Shown: positions 44,714 through 53,823, numbered from the stretch's first letter. The stretch is 64,000 nt of DNA from Lascolabacillus massiliensis (GCF_001282625.1 NZ_CTEJ01000002.1:374501-438500); one strand, 5' to 3'. Notes: generated from the letters alone by a model not told the origin. Numbers and translations: made by a program.

Positions 44714-45196
44714 ATGAACCAGTTACTAAATATCAATTACGAGCTGATAGGAACAATCAGCACCATTTTAGGTGGTGGAGCTCTGGGAGGATTTATCTCC
44801 AGGATTGTAAACAGGAAAGAGATAAGGCGTATAAAGAAGAGCGAGGCAATACAATCCGAAGCAATGGCAAAAAGAGAGGATGCATCTGCAGCATCGGAGA
44901 TGATGGGACTACTGGAGCGTACTGTTGCCCACATGGAGAAGATGAACTCTTATAATGAGACAAACTCTGAAAGCCTGCTGAAGATGGTAAGGGAGAAGGA
45001 CAGCATCAACAACAAGCTAAAAAAGGATCTTGAGTTTTTGCAGTTGCAGAGAACAGAAGATCACAGGCGTATTACAGGACTTGAGAAGATTGTTAAACGT
45101 GAGTTGTCGTGGCGCAAGGATGCTGACTTCCACTATTGCAAGATCGTTGATTGCAATATTCGGAAGCCGCCGATTGGGAGTTATAAAAGGGGATGA
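44714..45196 (+). CDS. Holin-like small membrane protein with coiled coil
   Basis: Starting at ATG 44714 (a GTG lies three bases upstream) the protein has about 160 residues. Residues 8-30 are hydrophobic and Gly-rich (YELIGTISTILGGGALGGFI), followed by basic RIVNRKEIRRIKK and a long coiled coil (about 35-130). The tail has two Cys residues (DFHYCKIVDCNIRKPPIGSY). A single membrane anchor with a cytoplasmic coiled coil placed just before an endolysin gene fits a holin-like or lysis-accessory protein; this is position-based inference. Confidence 0.65.
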   Translation: MNQLLNINYELIGTISTILGGGALGGFISRIVNRKEIRRIKKSEAIQSEAMAKREDASAASEMMGLLERTVAHMEKMNSYNETNSESLLKMVREKDSINNKLKKDLEFLQLQRTEDHRRITGLEKIVKRELSWRKDADFHYCKIVDCNIRKPPIGSYKRG

Positions 45197-45279
45197 TGTT
45201 GTAACGTTTCTTTTTCTGGGATTTGACTTATTGTTTCTCGGCTACGATAATATTATCACCCGTTTACTGCTCGTTCGCT

Positions 45280-45319
45280 ATTTGATTTAAACTCGCTTCG
45301 CTCAAACAGAAAATCAAAT
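45280..45319. repeat. Conserved-loop hairpin, copy B, with adjacent nested palindromes
   Basis: Stem ATTTGATTT (45280-45288) and AAATCAAAT (45311-45319) around a loop that reads CTCGCTTCGCTCAAACA, the reverse complement of the copy A loop. Directly to the right, TTTCGCAGA (45330-45338) pairs with TCTGCGAAA (45365-45373) and encloses ATCGGGTCCCGAT and the palindrome GATAAATTTATC. The whole 282-base gap before the endolysin gene is therefore mostly foldable DNA. Confidence 0.75.
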
Positions 45320-45478
45320 CTTACGCTCATTTCGCAGATCGGGTCCCGATAAATTTATCTGAGGTCTGCGAAACAACAAGTCTCTCCCTGTTCGAAAAAG
45401 AAAACTCACAGTCAGCAATTCATGAAATATCCATTTAAAACTCCACAATCAACATAAAAAAAGACAGCATTGAAAATT

Positions 45479-46081
45479 ATGAAACGAACAAACAATCAAA
45501 TATTCTTCAACGAAATTGCAAAAACACTATTCAACAGACAACTTACGAGCAGCCAAAAAGCAGGAATCCGGCAAAAACTCAAAGTATTCGACAAATATGA
45601 TATTACAGATAATCGATGGCGAGCTTATATGCTTGCCACTTCCTACCATGAGACAGGAAGAACAATGCAGCCGGTTGAAGAGATTGGAAAAGGTGCCGGC
45701 AAGCCTTATGGAAAGAAAATTAAGTATGATGGCACAAGATACAGTACGCCGGACAGGATTTATTATGGTCGTGGTGATGTACAACTCACTTGGTACGAAA
45801 ACTATGAAATGATGGGCAGACTGTTGAACATGCCGCTTTTAAATCAACCTGAATTAGCATTGAAGCCAGAGATAAGTGCAAGGATTATGATTGAGGGAAT
45901 GACAAGAGGGATTTCCAATCGTGGTGACTTTACAGGTGTTTCGCTGGAGAATTTCTTCAACAACCGCAGAGATGATCCATATAACGCAAGAAAAATCATA
46001 AACGGTCTTGATCAGGCTAATATTATTGCAGGTTATTATTTTAAGTTTCTTGAAGCTATTGAAATAGCTGAATTAAATTGA
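45479..46081 (+). CDS. GH19-type endolysin/chitinase-like glycosidase
   Basis: The start at ATG 45479 (MKRTNNQIFF) gives 200 residues. A lysozyme-fold core is visible: AYMLATSYHETGRTMQPVEE with the catalytic Glu in HETG (about 59), then KPYGKKIKYDGTRY and YYGRGDVQLTWYENYEMMGR, the most conserved block of GH19-like phage endolysins. There is no signal peptide, as expected for a holin-released endolysin. It cleaves peptidoglycan glycan strands. It is flanked by a holin-like gene upstream and a spanin-like gene downstream. Confidence 0.85.
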   Translation: MKRTNNQIFFNEIAKTLFNRQLTSSQKAGIRQKLKVFDKYDITDNRWRAYMLATSYHETGRTMQPVEEIGKGAGKPYGKKIKYDGTRYSTPDRIYYGRGDVQLTWYENYEMMGRLLNMPLLNQPELALKPEISARIMIEGMTRGISNRGDFTGVSLENFFNNRRDDPYNARKIINGLDQANIIAGYYFKFLEAIEIAELN

Positions 46082-46086
46082 TTATT

Positions 46087-46731
46087 ATGGGACGAATCAT
46101 AGGGATATTAAAATGTGGGATATTATTAATACCAATACTTGGGGTTATTAACTTCTTAAAGTCAGTTTTTAAAACAGGGTTTGTAAAAAAACCAATCTTC
46201 CTGATTGCCTTAACTTCTGCAACTCTCCTATTATCTTATAGCTGCAAACCTCAAAAGGTAATAACAGAGAGTATAGTTTCGCAAAGCAATGACTCAACCA
46301 TACTCCAGTTAAAAGATAGTTTGCATATCAGGGAGATGCAGATTGCAACACTTGAGAGTGAACTAAAAAGTGCCAGGAGAGAGAATATCAATTTGAGAAG
46401 TGAAACAGTTAGATATGAAATTAATTATGATACCGACACAGCAGTTGACTCAATAACGAAAAGACCGGTAGTAAAAAGTGAGTCTTACATGGTAAATAAA
46501 ACTCTTTACGAGGAGAGATTACAGGAATTTAAGTCACTTCTTAAGAAATCTTTAATAGAGAACAGGAACCTTGCTGTCTTAAATAGTAAACTGAAACTTC
46601 ACAACGAAAGGTTGGAGAGTGAAAATATGCAATTAAAAAAAGCAAGTTCCGATAGGTCTGGAATTAAGAAAAAAATAGTTATTGCAATTTTTGTTCTCTT
46701 TTTTGCAATTATATATAGGACAAGTATATAA
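46087..46731 (+). CDS. Spanin-like membrane coiled-coil protein (unknown)
   Basis: The preferred start is ATG 46087 (MGRIIGIL), 5 bases after the endolysin stop; about 214 residues. There are hydrophobic segments at about 3-25 and 35-52, the second ending in SYSCKPQK, which resembles a lipobox, then a long coiled coil (about 70-185) and a C-terminal membrane segment (IVIAIFVLFFAIIYRTSI). The order fits proteins that bridge membranes at the end of phage lysis (spanins), but the double anchoring is atypical. The function is inferred from position and layout only. Confidence 0.6.
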   Translation: MGRIIGILKCGILLIPILGVINFLKSVFKTGFVKKPIFLIALTSATLLLSYSCKPQKVITESIVSQSNDSTILQLKDSLHIREMQIATLESELKSARRENINLRSETVRYEINYDTDTAVDSITKRPVVKSESYMVNKTLYEERLQEFKSLLKKSLIENRNLAVLNSKLKLHNERLESENMQLKKASSDRSGIKKKIVIAIFVLFFAIIYRTSI

Positions 46732-47231
46732 CAAATCAGACAATATAAACTGTGCCTAACACTTTAAAATTTTTTGACAATAATACACTATTCTATAACA
46801 TTTTTATTCGTAATTTTGCAGACAGATTTAGACCCGATCTTCTATGACATTGTCAAGCAAACAACTTAATATGGTATAACTAGAAACCAGTTTGGAGAGG
46901 TGTATTATTTATTAATATGCACCTCTCCATATTGTTTTCTATTGAACCATTTTTTGATTGGGATCTAGTATAAATTTTTAAAATAATTGGTGTGTGAGGC
47001 TTGTTCAAAAATGGGACAGGTGGGCACGAAGTGTGTTTGGAAGTATCGTTTTTAATTATTTTCTTACTACATTTATTTTTTGACCTGTTTGCGATTCGAT
47101 CACTTGAAATATAATAACTCGCAAAGCTCAAACAAATTATATTTCTTAACGTGACCTTAATCGAACAGGTACCCAAAAAATAACTGATGTTTCGAAAATA
47201 AATTAAAACTAAAAGAATATAGCATTAGAAT
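46732..47231. promoter_or_regulatory. Long leader region of the capsule operon
   Basis: This 500-base gap has no gene. A -7-type box TAATTTTG at 46811-46818 is the best promoter candidate, without a clear -33 partner. A hairpin, GGAGAGGTG (46894-46902) with CACCTCTCC (46920-46928), lies about 75 bases after it and could attenuate transcription. Farther on is hairpin copy C (47083-47170). I looked for paired inverted repeats around the promoter, as in invertible capsule promoters, and found none. Confidence 0.5.
47083..47170. repeat. Conserved-loop hairpin, copy C, with outer stem
   Basis: Inner stem AAATATAAT (47107-47115) and ATTATATTT (47136-47144); loop AACTCGCAAAGCTCAAACAA. Outer stem ACCTGTT (47083-47089) and AACAGGT (47164-47170). 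The mini-hairpin in the loop is GC-AAA-GC here, against GC-TTC-GC in copy B. Confidence 0.75.
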
Positions 47232-48203
47232 ATGAGTAATATATTAATTACCGGGGGGGCAGGTTTTATTGGTTCTAACCTCGCGGAAGAATTATTGGGG
47301 AGAGGACATGTTGTAAGAATACTAGACAATTTTGCAACAGGTAAGATTGAGAATTTACTGCCTCTATTGGAAAAATATCCGGAAGCATTGACTCTTCAGG
47401 TGGGTGATATTCGTAATCTGGATGATTGTAAAAAAGCAACTGAAGGTATCGACTATGTTTTTCATGAGGCAGCTTTAGGTTCTGTTCCTCGTTCAATTAA
47501 AGATCCTATTACATCAAACGATGTGAATGTAACTGGGTTTCTTAATATGCTTGTGGCAAGCAGGGATGCAGCTGTTAAGCGTTTTATTTATGCTGCGAGC
47601 TCTTCAACCTATGGTGACAGCAAATCGCTTCCTAAGGTGGAGGATGTTATTGGAAAGCCTTTATCTCCATACGCTATTACAAAATATGTGAATGAACTGT
47701 ATGCTGATGTATTCTCTAAAACATATGGAATTGAGACTATAGGTTTGAGATATTTCAATGTTTTTGGAAGAAGACAGGATCCAAACGGGGCTTATGCTGC
47801 AGTGATCCCTCTGTTTGTGAAGAAACTTATGGCTCACGAATCGCCGGTTATAAATGGTGATGGTGAGTATAGTCGCGACTTCACCTATATTGACAATGTT
47901 ATTCAGATGAATCTGCTTGCAATGGAGACAACAAATCCTGAAGCAGTAAATACTGTTTACAATACCGCTTACGGTGAAAGAACCACACTTAATCAGCTTG
48001 TTCAATACTTGAAGGAGTATCTCTCTGAGTATGATTCTGCAATTGCAGATGTAGAGGTTAAGCATGGTCCTAATCGTGCAGGCGATATCCCCCACTCTCT
48101 TGCTAATATCGACAAGGCTCGCGAGCTGCTGAAATATGATCCGAAGTTTTCTATGAAGCAGGGTCTTAAAGAGGCAGTGAAGTGGTACTGGGAAAATTTA
48201 TAG
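47232..48203 (+). CDS. UDP-N-acetylglucosamine 4-epimerase-type SDR (WbpP/TviC-like)
   Basis: The 323-residue extended short-chain dehydrogenase has the NAD motif GGAGFIGSN (8-16), the Asp that binds the ribose in RILDNFATGK, the catalytic Ser in AASSSTYGDSK and the YAITK motif. ALGSVPRSIKDPITSNDVNV is typical of the WbpP/TviC group that converts UDP-GlcNAc to UDP-GalNAc, sometimes after C6 oxidation. As the first gene of the capsule operon, together with the TviB-like dehydrogenase that follows, it probably makes a UDP-GalNAc(A) type precursor. Confidence 0.9.
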   Translation: MSNILITGGAGFIGSNLAEELLGRGHVVRILDNFATGKIENLLPLLEKYPEALTLQVGDIRNLDDCKKATEGIDYVFHEAALGSVPRSIKDPITSNDVNVTGFLNMLVASRDAAVKRFIYAASSSTYGDSKSLPKVEDVIGKPLSPYAITKYVNELYADVFSKTYGIETIGLRYFNVFGRRQDPNGAYAAVIPLFVKKLMAHESPVINGDGEYSRDFTYIDNVIQMNLLAMETTNPEAVNTVYNTAYGERTTLNQLVQYLKEYLSEYDSAIADVEVKHGPNRAGDIPHSLANIDKARELLKYDPKFSMKQGLKEAVKWYWENL

Positions 48204-48253
48204 ATTTTATTTAGTTGACTATAATTTCAATACTGTTTTTCGAAGTCTCAGAT

Positions 48254-48360
48254 ATTCTTTCAGGATCCACTCTATGAAATGAGCGTTAAATATGATTTAT
48301 TGTTTGAGTGAAACGAGTTTTAAATCATATAGTAAATGAATAGTTAGTGGATGAAAGAAT
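48254..48360. repeat. Conserved-loop hairpin, copy D, with long outer stem
   Basis: Inner stem ATATGATTTA (48290-48299) and TAAATCATAT (48321-48330), ten perfect pairs; loop TTGTTTGAGTGAAACGAGTTT. The mini-hairpin is GT-GAA-AC, a compensated change from GC-GAA-GC. The outer stem is ATTCTTTCA(GGA)TCCACT (48254-48271) with AGTGGATGAAAGAAT (48346-48360), with one 3-base bulge. It lies between the epimerase and dehydrogenase genes. Confidence 0.8.
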
Positions 48361-48451
48361 AGATGTAAACAAGAAAAATAGTAGATAAGTTTTAACTAAA
48401 TAATATCTAACCTTAGAAAAATCTATTTATACAATCAATTCATAGAAAACG

Positions 48452-49756
48452 ATGGAAGAACAAACGTCATATTATAACCCACGCATTTGCGTAATAGGCC
48501 TGGGATATGTGGGCCTGCCGCTTGCAAGACTCTTCAGCACTAAGTACCGCACTGTAGGGTTCGACCTGAATCAAGCTCGTGTAGATGAGCTTATGAGCGG
48601 AACAGACAGTACCCTTGAAGTGGCTGATGATCTGCTTCAAAGTGCAATCAATATGGGAAAAGAGCATACCGACAAAGGTTTGGTTTGCACTACTAACATT
48701 GATGATATCCGAAACTGTAACTTCTACGTTGTTGCTGTACCAACCCCTGTGGATGAGAATCGCAATCCGGTACTTCGCCCATTAATTGGCGCAAGTGAAA
48801 CAGTGGGCAAGGTAATCTCCAAAGGTGATATCGTTGTATATGAATCAACAGTATATCCTGGAGTAACAGAAGATGAGTGTATTCCGGTTGTTGAGAAATT
48901 TAGTGGACTGGAATATAATAAAGACTTCTTCGCCGGATATAGTCCTGAACGTATTAACCCGGGTGACAAAGAACATACCGTTGAAAAGATATTGAAAGTA
49001 ACTTCAGGAAGTACACCTGAGATTGGTAAGATTGTAGATGAAGTTTATGCATCTGTTATCACTGCAGGAACTCACCTCGCACCAAGTATCAGGGTTGCGG
49101 AAGCAGCTAAGGTAATAGAGAACTCTCAACGAGATATCAACATTGCATTTGTGAATGAGCTTGCAAAGATATTCAACAGGATGAATATAGATACACAAGA
49201 TGTTCTTGAAGCAGCCGGCACTAAATGGAACTTCTTGCCATTTAAACCCGGACTGGTTGGCGGCCACTGTATTGGTGTGGATCCATACTACCTTGCACAG
49301 GCAGCACAACGCACAGGATATAATCCTGAAATAATACTTGCCGGAAGAAGAGTAAATGATGGCATGGGTGAATATGTTGCCGACCAGGTTGTAAAGTTGA
49401 TGCTCAGAAAAGGAATACAGGTATTAGGTGCAAAAGTACTAATCTTAGGCTTCACATTCAAAGAAAACTGTCCAGACGTGCGTAACACCAAAGTTATCGA
49501 TATTGTACACACATTAGAGGAATACAAAGCTAATGTAGTTGTTCACGACCCATGGGCTGATCCTGCAATTGCACAACATGAATATGGAATTGAACTTCAC
49601 AGTAATATTCCTGAAGGCAAATATGATGCAATTATACTTGCTGTAGCACACGACAAGTTCAAAAACCTTGATATAACCAAGATTACAAATGGTAACAGGG
49701 TTGTGTATGATGTGAAGGGTGTTCTGAGAGAAGAGGTGATTGATGGGAAGTTGTAG
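48452..49756 (+). CDS. UDP-HexNAc 6-dehydrogenase (TviB/VipA-like)
   Basis: The 434-residue member of the UDP-glucose/GDP-mannose dehydrogenase family has the NAD motif [15 protein letters not shown] (14-28), [15 protein letters not shown], and the catalytic cysteine in [30 protein letters not shown] and [20 protein letters not shown] are typical of the TviB/VipA/WbpA branch, which oxidises UDP-GlcNAc or UDP-GalNAc to the uronic acid. With the epimerase just upstream it makes an acidic amino sugar for the capsule. Confidence 0.9.
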   Translation: MEEQTSYYNPRICVIGLGYVGLPLARLFSTKYRTVGFDLNQARVDELMSGTDSTLEVADDLLQSAINMGKEHTDKGLVCTTNIDDIRNCNFYVVAVPTPVDENRNPVLRPLIGASETVGKVISKGDIVVYESTVYPGVTEDECIPVVEKFSGLEYNKDFFAGYSPERINPGDKEHTVEKILKVTSGSTPEIGKIVDEVYASVITAGTHLAPSIRVAEAAKVIENSQRDINIAFVNELAKIFNRMNIDTQDVLEAAGTKWNFLPFKPGLVGGHCIGVDPYYLAQAAQRTGYNPEIILAGRRVNDGMGEYVADQVVKLMLRKGIQVLGAKVLILGFTFKENCPDVRNTKVIDIVHTLEEYKANVVVHDPWADPAIAQHEYGIELHSNIPEGKYDAIILAVAHDKFKNLDITKITNGNRVVYDVKGVLREEVIDGKL

Positions 49757-49800
49757 ATTTATTTCTTTTTAAAATCAGTGTGTATATAGATTAATATAAT

Positions 49801-51006
49801 ATGAAAGCATGTTTCATAGGACTGGGGTATATTGGTCTCCCCACAGCAATTGTTGCTGCAGATAATGGTGTTGAGGTAGTGGGGGTGGATGTAAACCCAC
49901 ACGTGGTTGAGACTATCAACCAAGGTAAGATACATATTGTGGAGCCGGGGTTAGCTGATCTTGCTGCTAAGGTGGTGAAGAATGGTTGGTTGAGGGCGCA
50001 AACGCAACCGGAAAAGAGTGATGTGTTCCTTATCGTGGTGCCTACTCCTTTTACGGGTGATCATGAGCCTGATATTTCGTATGTGGAAGCGGCGACTCGT
50101 AATGTTTTGCCTTTCCTGAAGGAGGGTGATCTGTTTGTTATTGAGTCTACCTCGCCTGTGGGTACAACGGAACAGATGGCGGAGCTTATTTTTAGTGAGC
50201 GTCCTGAACTGAAGGATAAGATTTATATTGCTTATTGCCCTGAGAGGGTTCTCCCGGGTAATATTATTTATGAGTTGGTGAATAACGATAGGGTGATTGG
50301 TGGTATTAATCCGGAGTCGACTGATAAGGCTATTGAGTTTTATCGTAGGTTTGTGAAGGGTGTTTCGCACAAGACAAATGCTCGCACGGCAGAGATGTGT
50401 AAGCTTACTGAGAATTCATCACGCGATGTGCAGATTGCTTTTGCTAATGAGTTGTCGATAATTTGTGATAAGGCAGGTATAAATGTTTGGGAGTTGATTG
50501 AGTTGGCTAACAAGCATCCGAGGGTAAATATTCTTCAACCTGGTAGTGGTGTGGGTGGCCATTGTATTGCGGTGGACCCGTACTTTATAACTTCGGCTTT
50601 CCCGATGGAGAGTCAGATTATTGGTAAGGCTCGTGAACTTAATAACTACAAGGCTTTTTGGTGTGCAGAGAAGACTCAGGTGACTATGAAGCAGTTTGAG
50701 TTGGAGAATGGCAGGGAGCCGGTGGTTGCGCTTATGGGACTTGCTTTTAAGCCTAATATCGACGATTTGCGTGAGTCGCCCGCTAAGTATATTGCTACGA
50801 AGGTGATGCAGGGTCATAATAATGCCGATTTTCTTATAGTTGAACCTAATATTGAGGATCATAAGGTGTTTAAGCTTACCGACTATAAGGAGGCTTACGA
50901 GAAGGCTGATATTGTTGTGATGCTTGTTGCGCATAATCAGTTTAAGGAGTTGTCATGGAATGATGATAAGGTGATTCTTGATTTTGCTGGTGTTTTTAGA
51001 AAATAA
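49801..51006 (+). CDS. wecC: UDP-N-acetyl-D-mannosamine dehydrogenase
   Basis: The 401-residue protein has FIGLGYIGLPTAIVAADNGV (4-23), FVIESTSPVGTTEQM, YCPERVLPGNI, TENSSRDVQIAFANELS and the catalytic cysteine in GVGGHCIAVDPYFI. This is the WecC branch, which makes UDP-ManNAcA from UDP-ManNAc in two NAD-dependent steps. wecB follows, so both steps from UDP-GlcNAc are encoded side by side. Codon choice is strikingly GGT/GTG-rich compared with neighbours, which may point to a separate origin for this gene. Confidence 0.95.
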   Translation: MKACFIGLGYIGLPTAIVAADNGVEVVGVDVNPHVVETINQGKIHIVEPGLADLAAKVVKNGWLRAQTQPEKSDVFLIVVPTPFTGDHEPDISYVEAATRNVLPFLKEGDLFVIESTSPVGTTEQMAELIFSERPELKDKIYIAYCPERVLPGNIIYELVNNDRVIGGINPESTDKAIEFYRRFVKGVSHKTNARTAEMCKLTENSSRDVQIAFANELSIICDKAGINVWELIELANKHPRVNILQPGSGVGGHCIAVDPYFITSAFPMESQIIGKARELNNYKAFWCAEKTQVTMKQFELENGREPVVALMGLAFKPNIDDLRESPAKYIATKVMQGHNNADFLIVEPNIEDHKVFKLTDYKEAYEKADIVVMLVAHNQFKELSWNDDKVILDFAGVFRK

Positions 51007-51067
51007 CAATTAAACTATACCATTAACTAACTATGATCTGAAATAATTGATCATTAAAAAAAATATT

Positions 51068-52285
51068 ATGGAACAAAAAAAACGAGTGATGCTGGTTTTC
51101 GGTACACGCCCTGAAGCTATTAAAGTGGCTCCATTGGTGAAGGCGTTTCAGAAGCATACCGATAGGTTTGAAACGGTTGTGTGTGTAACGGGTCAGCACC
51201 GCGAGATGCTAGATCAGGTGTTGCATCTTTTTGATATAAAGCCTGATTATGATTTAAATATTATGAAGCAGGGGCAGGACTTGTATGATGTAACTGCTCG
51301 TGTGCTTACTGGTTTAAGGGATGTTTTGAAGGAGGCTAAGCCTGATGTTGTGTTTGTGCATGGTGATACTTCTACATCTATGTCTGCAGCGCTTGCTGCA
51401 TTTTATCAGCAGATACCAGTTGCTCATATTGAAGCGGGGTTACGCACTCACAACATATACAGTCCGTGGCCTGAAGAGATGAACAGGCAGATTACAAGTA
51501 GAATTTCGGTATATAATCTGGCTCCCACTGCTCTTAGTAAAGAGAATTTGTTGAAGGAGGGAATTGATGAATATACTATTACCGTTACTGGAAATACTGT
51601 TATTGATGCTTTATACATGGTATTAGATAAGATTAAAAGCGATAAGAGCTTGCAATCGGAAATAAAAGATACTCTACTAGAGAGTGGTTTACCGGGTGAG
51701 ATGGTAGAGGACTTTATGTCGCCACTGCCTAACAAACGTAAATTGGTACTTATCACTGGTCACAGAAGAGAGAACTTTGGTGATGGTTTCATTAATATGT
51801 GCAATGCCATTAAGACCCTCACAGAGAAGTATCCTGATGTGGATTTTGTTTATCCCATGCACTTGAACCCAAACGTGCGCAAGCCCATAAAAGAGATATT
51901 TGGTGAAGCTGCAGTTTCTAAGAATATAGAAGAGAAATCTTCTGATTCTAACATACATTTTATTGAACCATTAGAGTACCTTCCTTTTGTGTATTTGATG
52001 AATCAAAGCACATTGGTGCTGACCGACAGCGGTGGTATTCAAGAGGAAGCCCCCGGCTTAGGCAAACCCGTTTTAGTTATGCGCGATACAACAGAACGCC
52101 CCGAAGCAGTAGATGCCGGCACAGTTAAACTTGTTGGCACAAACTACGACCTGATTGTTTCTGAAACATCACGCTTGTTAGACGACCAGGAGTATTATAA
52201 TTCTATGTCGCAAGCAAACAACCCTTACGGCGATGGACAGGCTTGTGAGAGGATAATTGAGTTTTTACATTTGGGTTTTAATTAG
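51068..52285 (+). CDS. wecB: UDP-N-acetylglucosamine 2-epimerase (non-hydrolysing)
   Basis: ATG 51068 (MEQKKRVMLVFGTRPEAIKV) is the preferred start; the protein is 405 residues. Family blocks are GTRPEAIKVAPLV, VFVHGDTSTSMSAALAAFYQ, HIEAGLRTHNIYSPWPEEMN, GHRRENFGDGF and LTDSGGIQEEAPGLGKPVLV, including the catalytic Asp, Glu and His positions of WecB. It turns UDP-GlcNAc into UDP-ManNAc, the substrate of WecC encoded just upstream. Confidence 0.95.
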   Translation: MEQKKRVMLVFGTRPEAIKVAPLVKAFQKHTDRFETVVCVTGQHREMLDQVLHLFDIKPDYDLNIMKQGQDLYDVTARVLTGLRDVLKEAKPDVVFVHGDTSTSMSAALAAFYQQIPVAHIEAGLRTHNIYSPWPEEMNRQITSRISVYNLAPTALSKENLLKEGIDEYTITVTGNTVIDALYMVLDKIKSDKSLQSEIKDTLLESGLPGEMVEDFMSPLPNKRKLVLITGHRRENFGDGFINMCNAIKTLTEKYPDVDFVYPMHLNPNVRKPIKEIFGEAAVSKNIEEKSSDSNIHFIEPLEYLPFVYLMNQSTLVLTDSGGIQEEAPGLGKPVLVMRDTTERPEAVDAGTVKLVGTNYDLIVSETSRLLDDQEYYNSMSQANNPYGDGQACERIIEFLHLGFN

Positions 52286-52350
52286 ATTATTAAGAACAAT
52301 CTTAACAAGATATTTTTATTAATACAGCAGTTTTAAGATAACTGGTTTAA

Positions 52351-53823
52351 ATGCATAAAACAAACAATACTAAACAAGCTTCTTGGATTGCCATTGGCAG
52401 TTTGTTCTCTTTTGGATTTACGATAGTCAGTTCGATGATTCTAAGTCGATATTTTTTAAAAGAAGACTACGGGACATATAAGCAAGTATTGTACGTGTAT
52501 AATACTTTGCTAACAGTGTTCACACTTGGACTACCTAAAGCATTCAGTTATTTTTTACCACGAGTACCTATTGAGCAAGCCAAAAATCTAATTAAAAAGG
52601 TTACCAATTTATTTTTCATTTTAGGTGGTCTGTTTTCTTTAATTCTATTTCTATTTTCTTCAGAGATTGCAATTATATTGAATAACCCAGATCTTGAAGA
52701 AGCCATACGCATATTTTCTCCGGTTCCTTTATTAATGTTACCAACTATGGGTCTTGAAGGAATACTTTCTACTTATAGAATGACAAAGTTTATAGCAATA
52801 TATACAGTTTTAACTCGAATATTGATGTTACTCTGTGTAGTGGTGCCTGTTATTATTTTAGGAGGAGGTTATAAAGAAGCGATTATGGGTTTTGTTCTTG
52901 CTTCTTTTATATCATTCTTAATAGCACTGCACTTTAAATACAAACCTGTAAAAAACAGTGGTAACGAAAAGTGTAAGATTACCTACAGTGAAATATTTAA
53001 GTTTGCATTACCCTTATTATATGCAAGTCTATGGGGAATACTTATAAGTTCAACCGATCAATTTTTTATTAGTCGATATTTTGGTAATGAAGTTTTTGCT
53101 GAATTTTCAAATGGATCATTAGAGCTGCCTTTTGTATCTATGATTGTCGGTGCAACTTCGACGGTACTTTCACCCATATTTTCACGAATGAGCAATGAGA
53201 AAGTAGATCCACAGAAGGAAATATTCCCTGTTTGGAAAAGTGTATTTGAAAAATCAGCAATGCTAATTTACCCATTAGTAATTTTTTCATGGTTTTTTGC
53301 AGATATTATAATGGTTGTCCTGTTTGGGAATCAGTATGAAAATTCTTCTATATACTTCAGAATTAAAGTGATTATAAATTTTTTCAATATAATCATTTAC
53401 GCTCCTTTACTAATTAATATTGGAAAGGTCAAATATTATGCAAATGTCCATATGATTATTGCGATTTCAGTAATTATCTTGGAGTACGCGGCTGTAAAAT
53501 TATTTAATTCTCCATATTTAATAAGTGTCGTTTCCCTAATATGCCAATTAGTTAAAACTTATGCATTACTTTGGATGGTATCCAAATTTTTCAAAATTAA
53601 AGTATATCAATTGTTCCCTTGGAAACTACTATTTCAAATTGTTTTTCCGTCTATATTGATTCTAACTGTTATATATTTTGTGTTTGTAGGTATTTTAGAC
53701 ATGAATTATATATTGACATTACTTATTAGTTTTACCATTTATTTTGTTTTGTATTTTTTGTGCTCTTTATGGATGAAGTTAGATTATTTGTCGATTTTTA
53801 AGCCACTTTTGAATAGAAAATAG
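52351..53823 (+). CDS. Wzx-type oligosaccharide flippase
   Basis: The 490-residue membrane protein has about 12-14 segments and belongs to the MOP/polysaccharide transporter family (WIAIGSLFSFGFTIVSSMIL, YFLKEDYGTYKQVLYVYNTL at the start; STDQFFISRYFGNEVFAEFS in the middle). It moves the lipid-linked repeat unit across the inner membrane for Wzy-type polymerisation. It begins the AT-rich, strain-specific part of the locus. Confidence 0.9.
   Translation: MHKTNNTKQASWIAIGSLFSFGFTIVSSMILSRYFLKEDYGTYKQVLYVYNTLLTVFTLGLPKAFSYFLPRVPIEQAKNLIKKVTNLFFILGGLFSLILFLFSSEIAIILNNPDLEEAIRIFSPVPLLMLPTMGLEGILSTYRMTKFIAIYTVLTRILMLLCVVVPVIILGGGYKEAIMGFVLASFISFLIALHFKYKPVKNSGNEKCKITYSEIFKFALPLLYASLWGILISSTDQFFISRYFGNEVFAEFSNGSLELPFVSMIVGATSTVLSPIFSRMSNEKVDPQKEIFPVWKSVFEKSAMLIYPLVIFSWFFADIIMVVLFGNQYENSSIYFRIKVIINFFNIIIYAPLLINIGKVKYYANVHMIIAISVIILEYAAVKLFNSPYLISVVSLICQLVKTYALLWMVSKFFKIKVYQLFPWKLLFQIVFPSILILTVIYFVFVGILDMNYILTLLISFTIYFVLYFLCSLWMKLDYLSIFKPLLNRK

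Noticed and set aside
39271-46731. Complete prophage or integrative element with attachment sites
   Set aside because: No integrase, structural genes or convincing flanking direct repeats could be found in the window.
46732-47231. Invertible capsule promoter of the Bacteroides fragilis type
   Set aside because: No inverted repeat pair flanks the candidate promoter; the visible hairpins are local structures with short loops.
49951-50934. Open frames of 139 and 171 codons opposite wecC
   Set aside because: Antisense shadows caused by the unusual GGT/GTG-rich codon use of wecC; the products are low-complexity.
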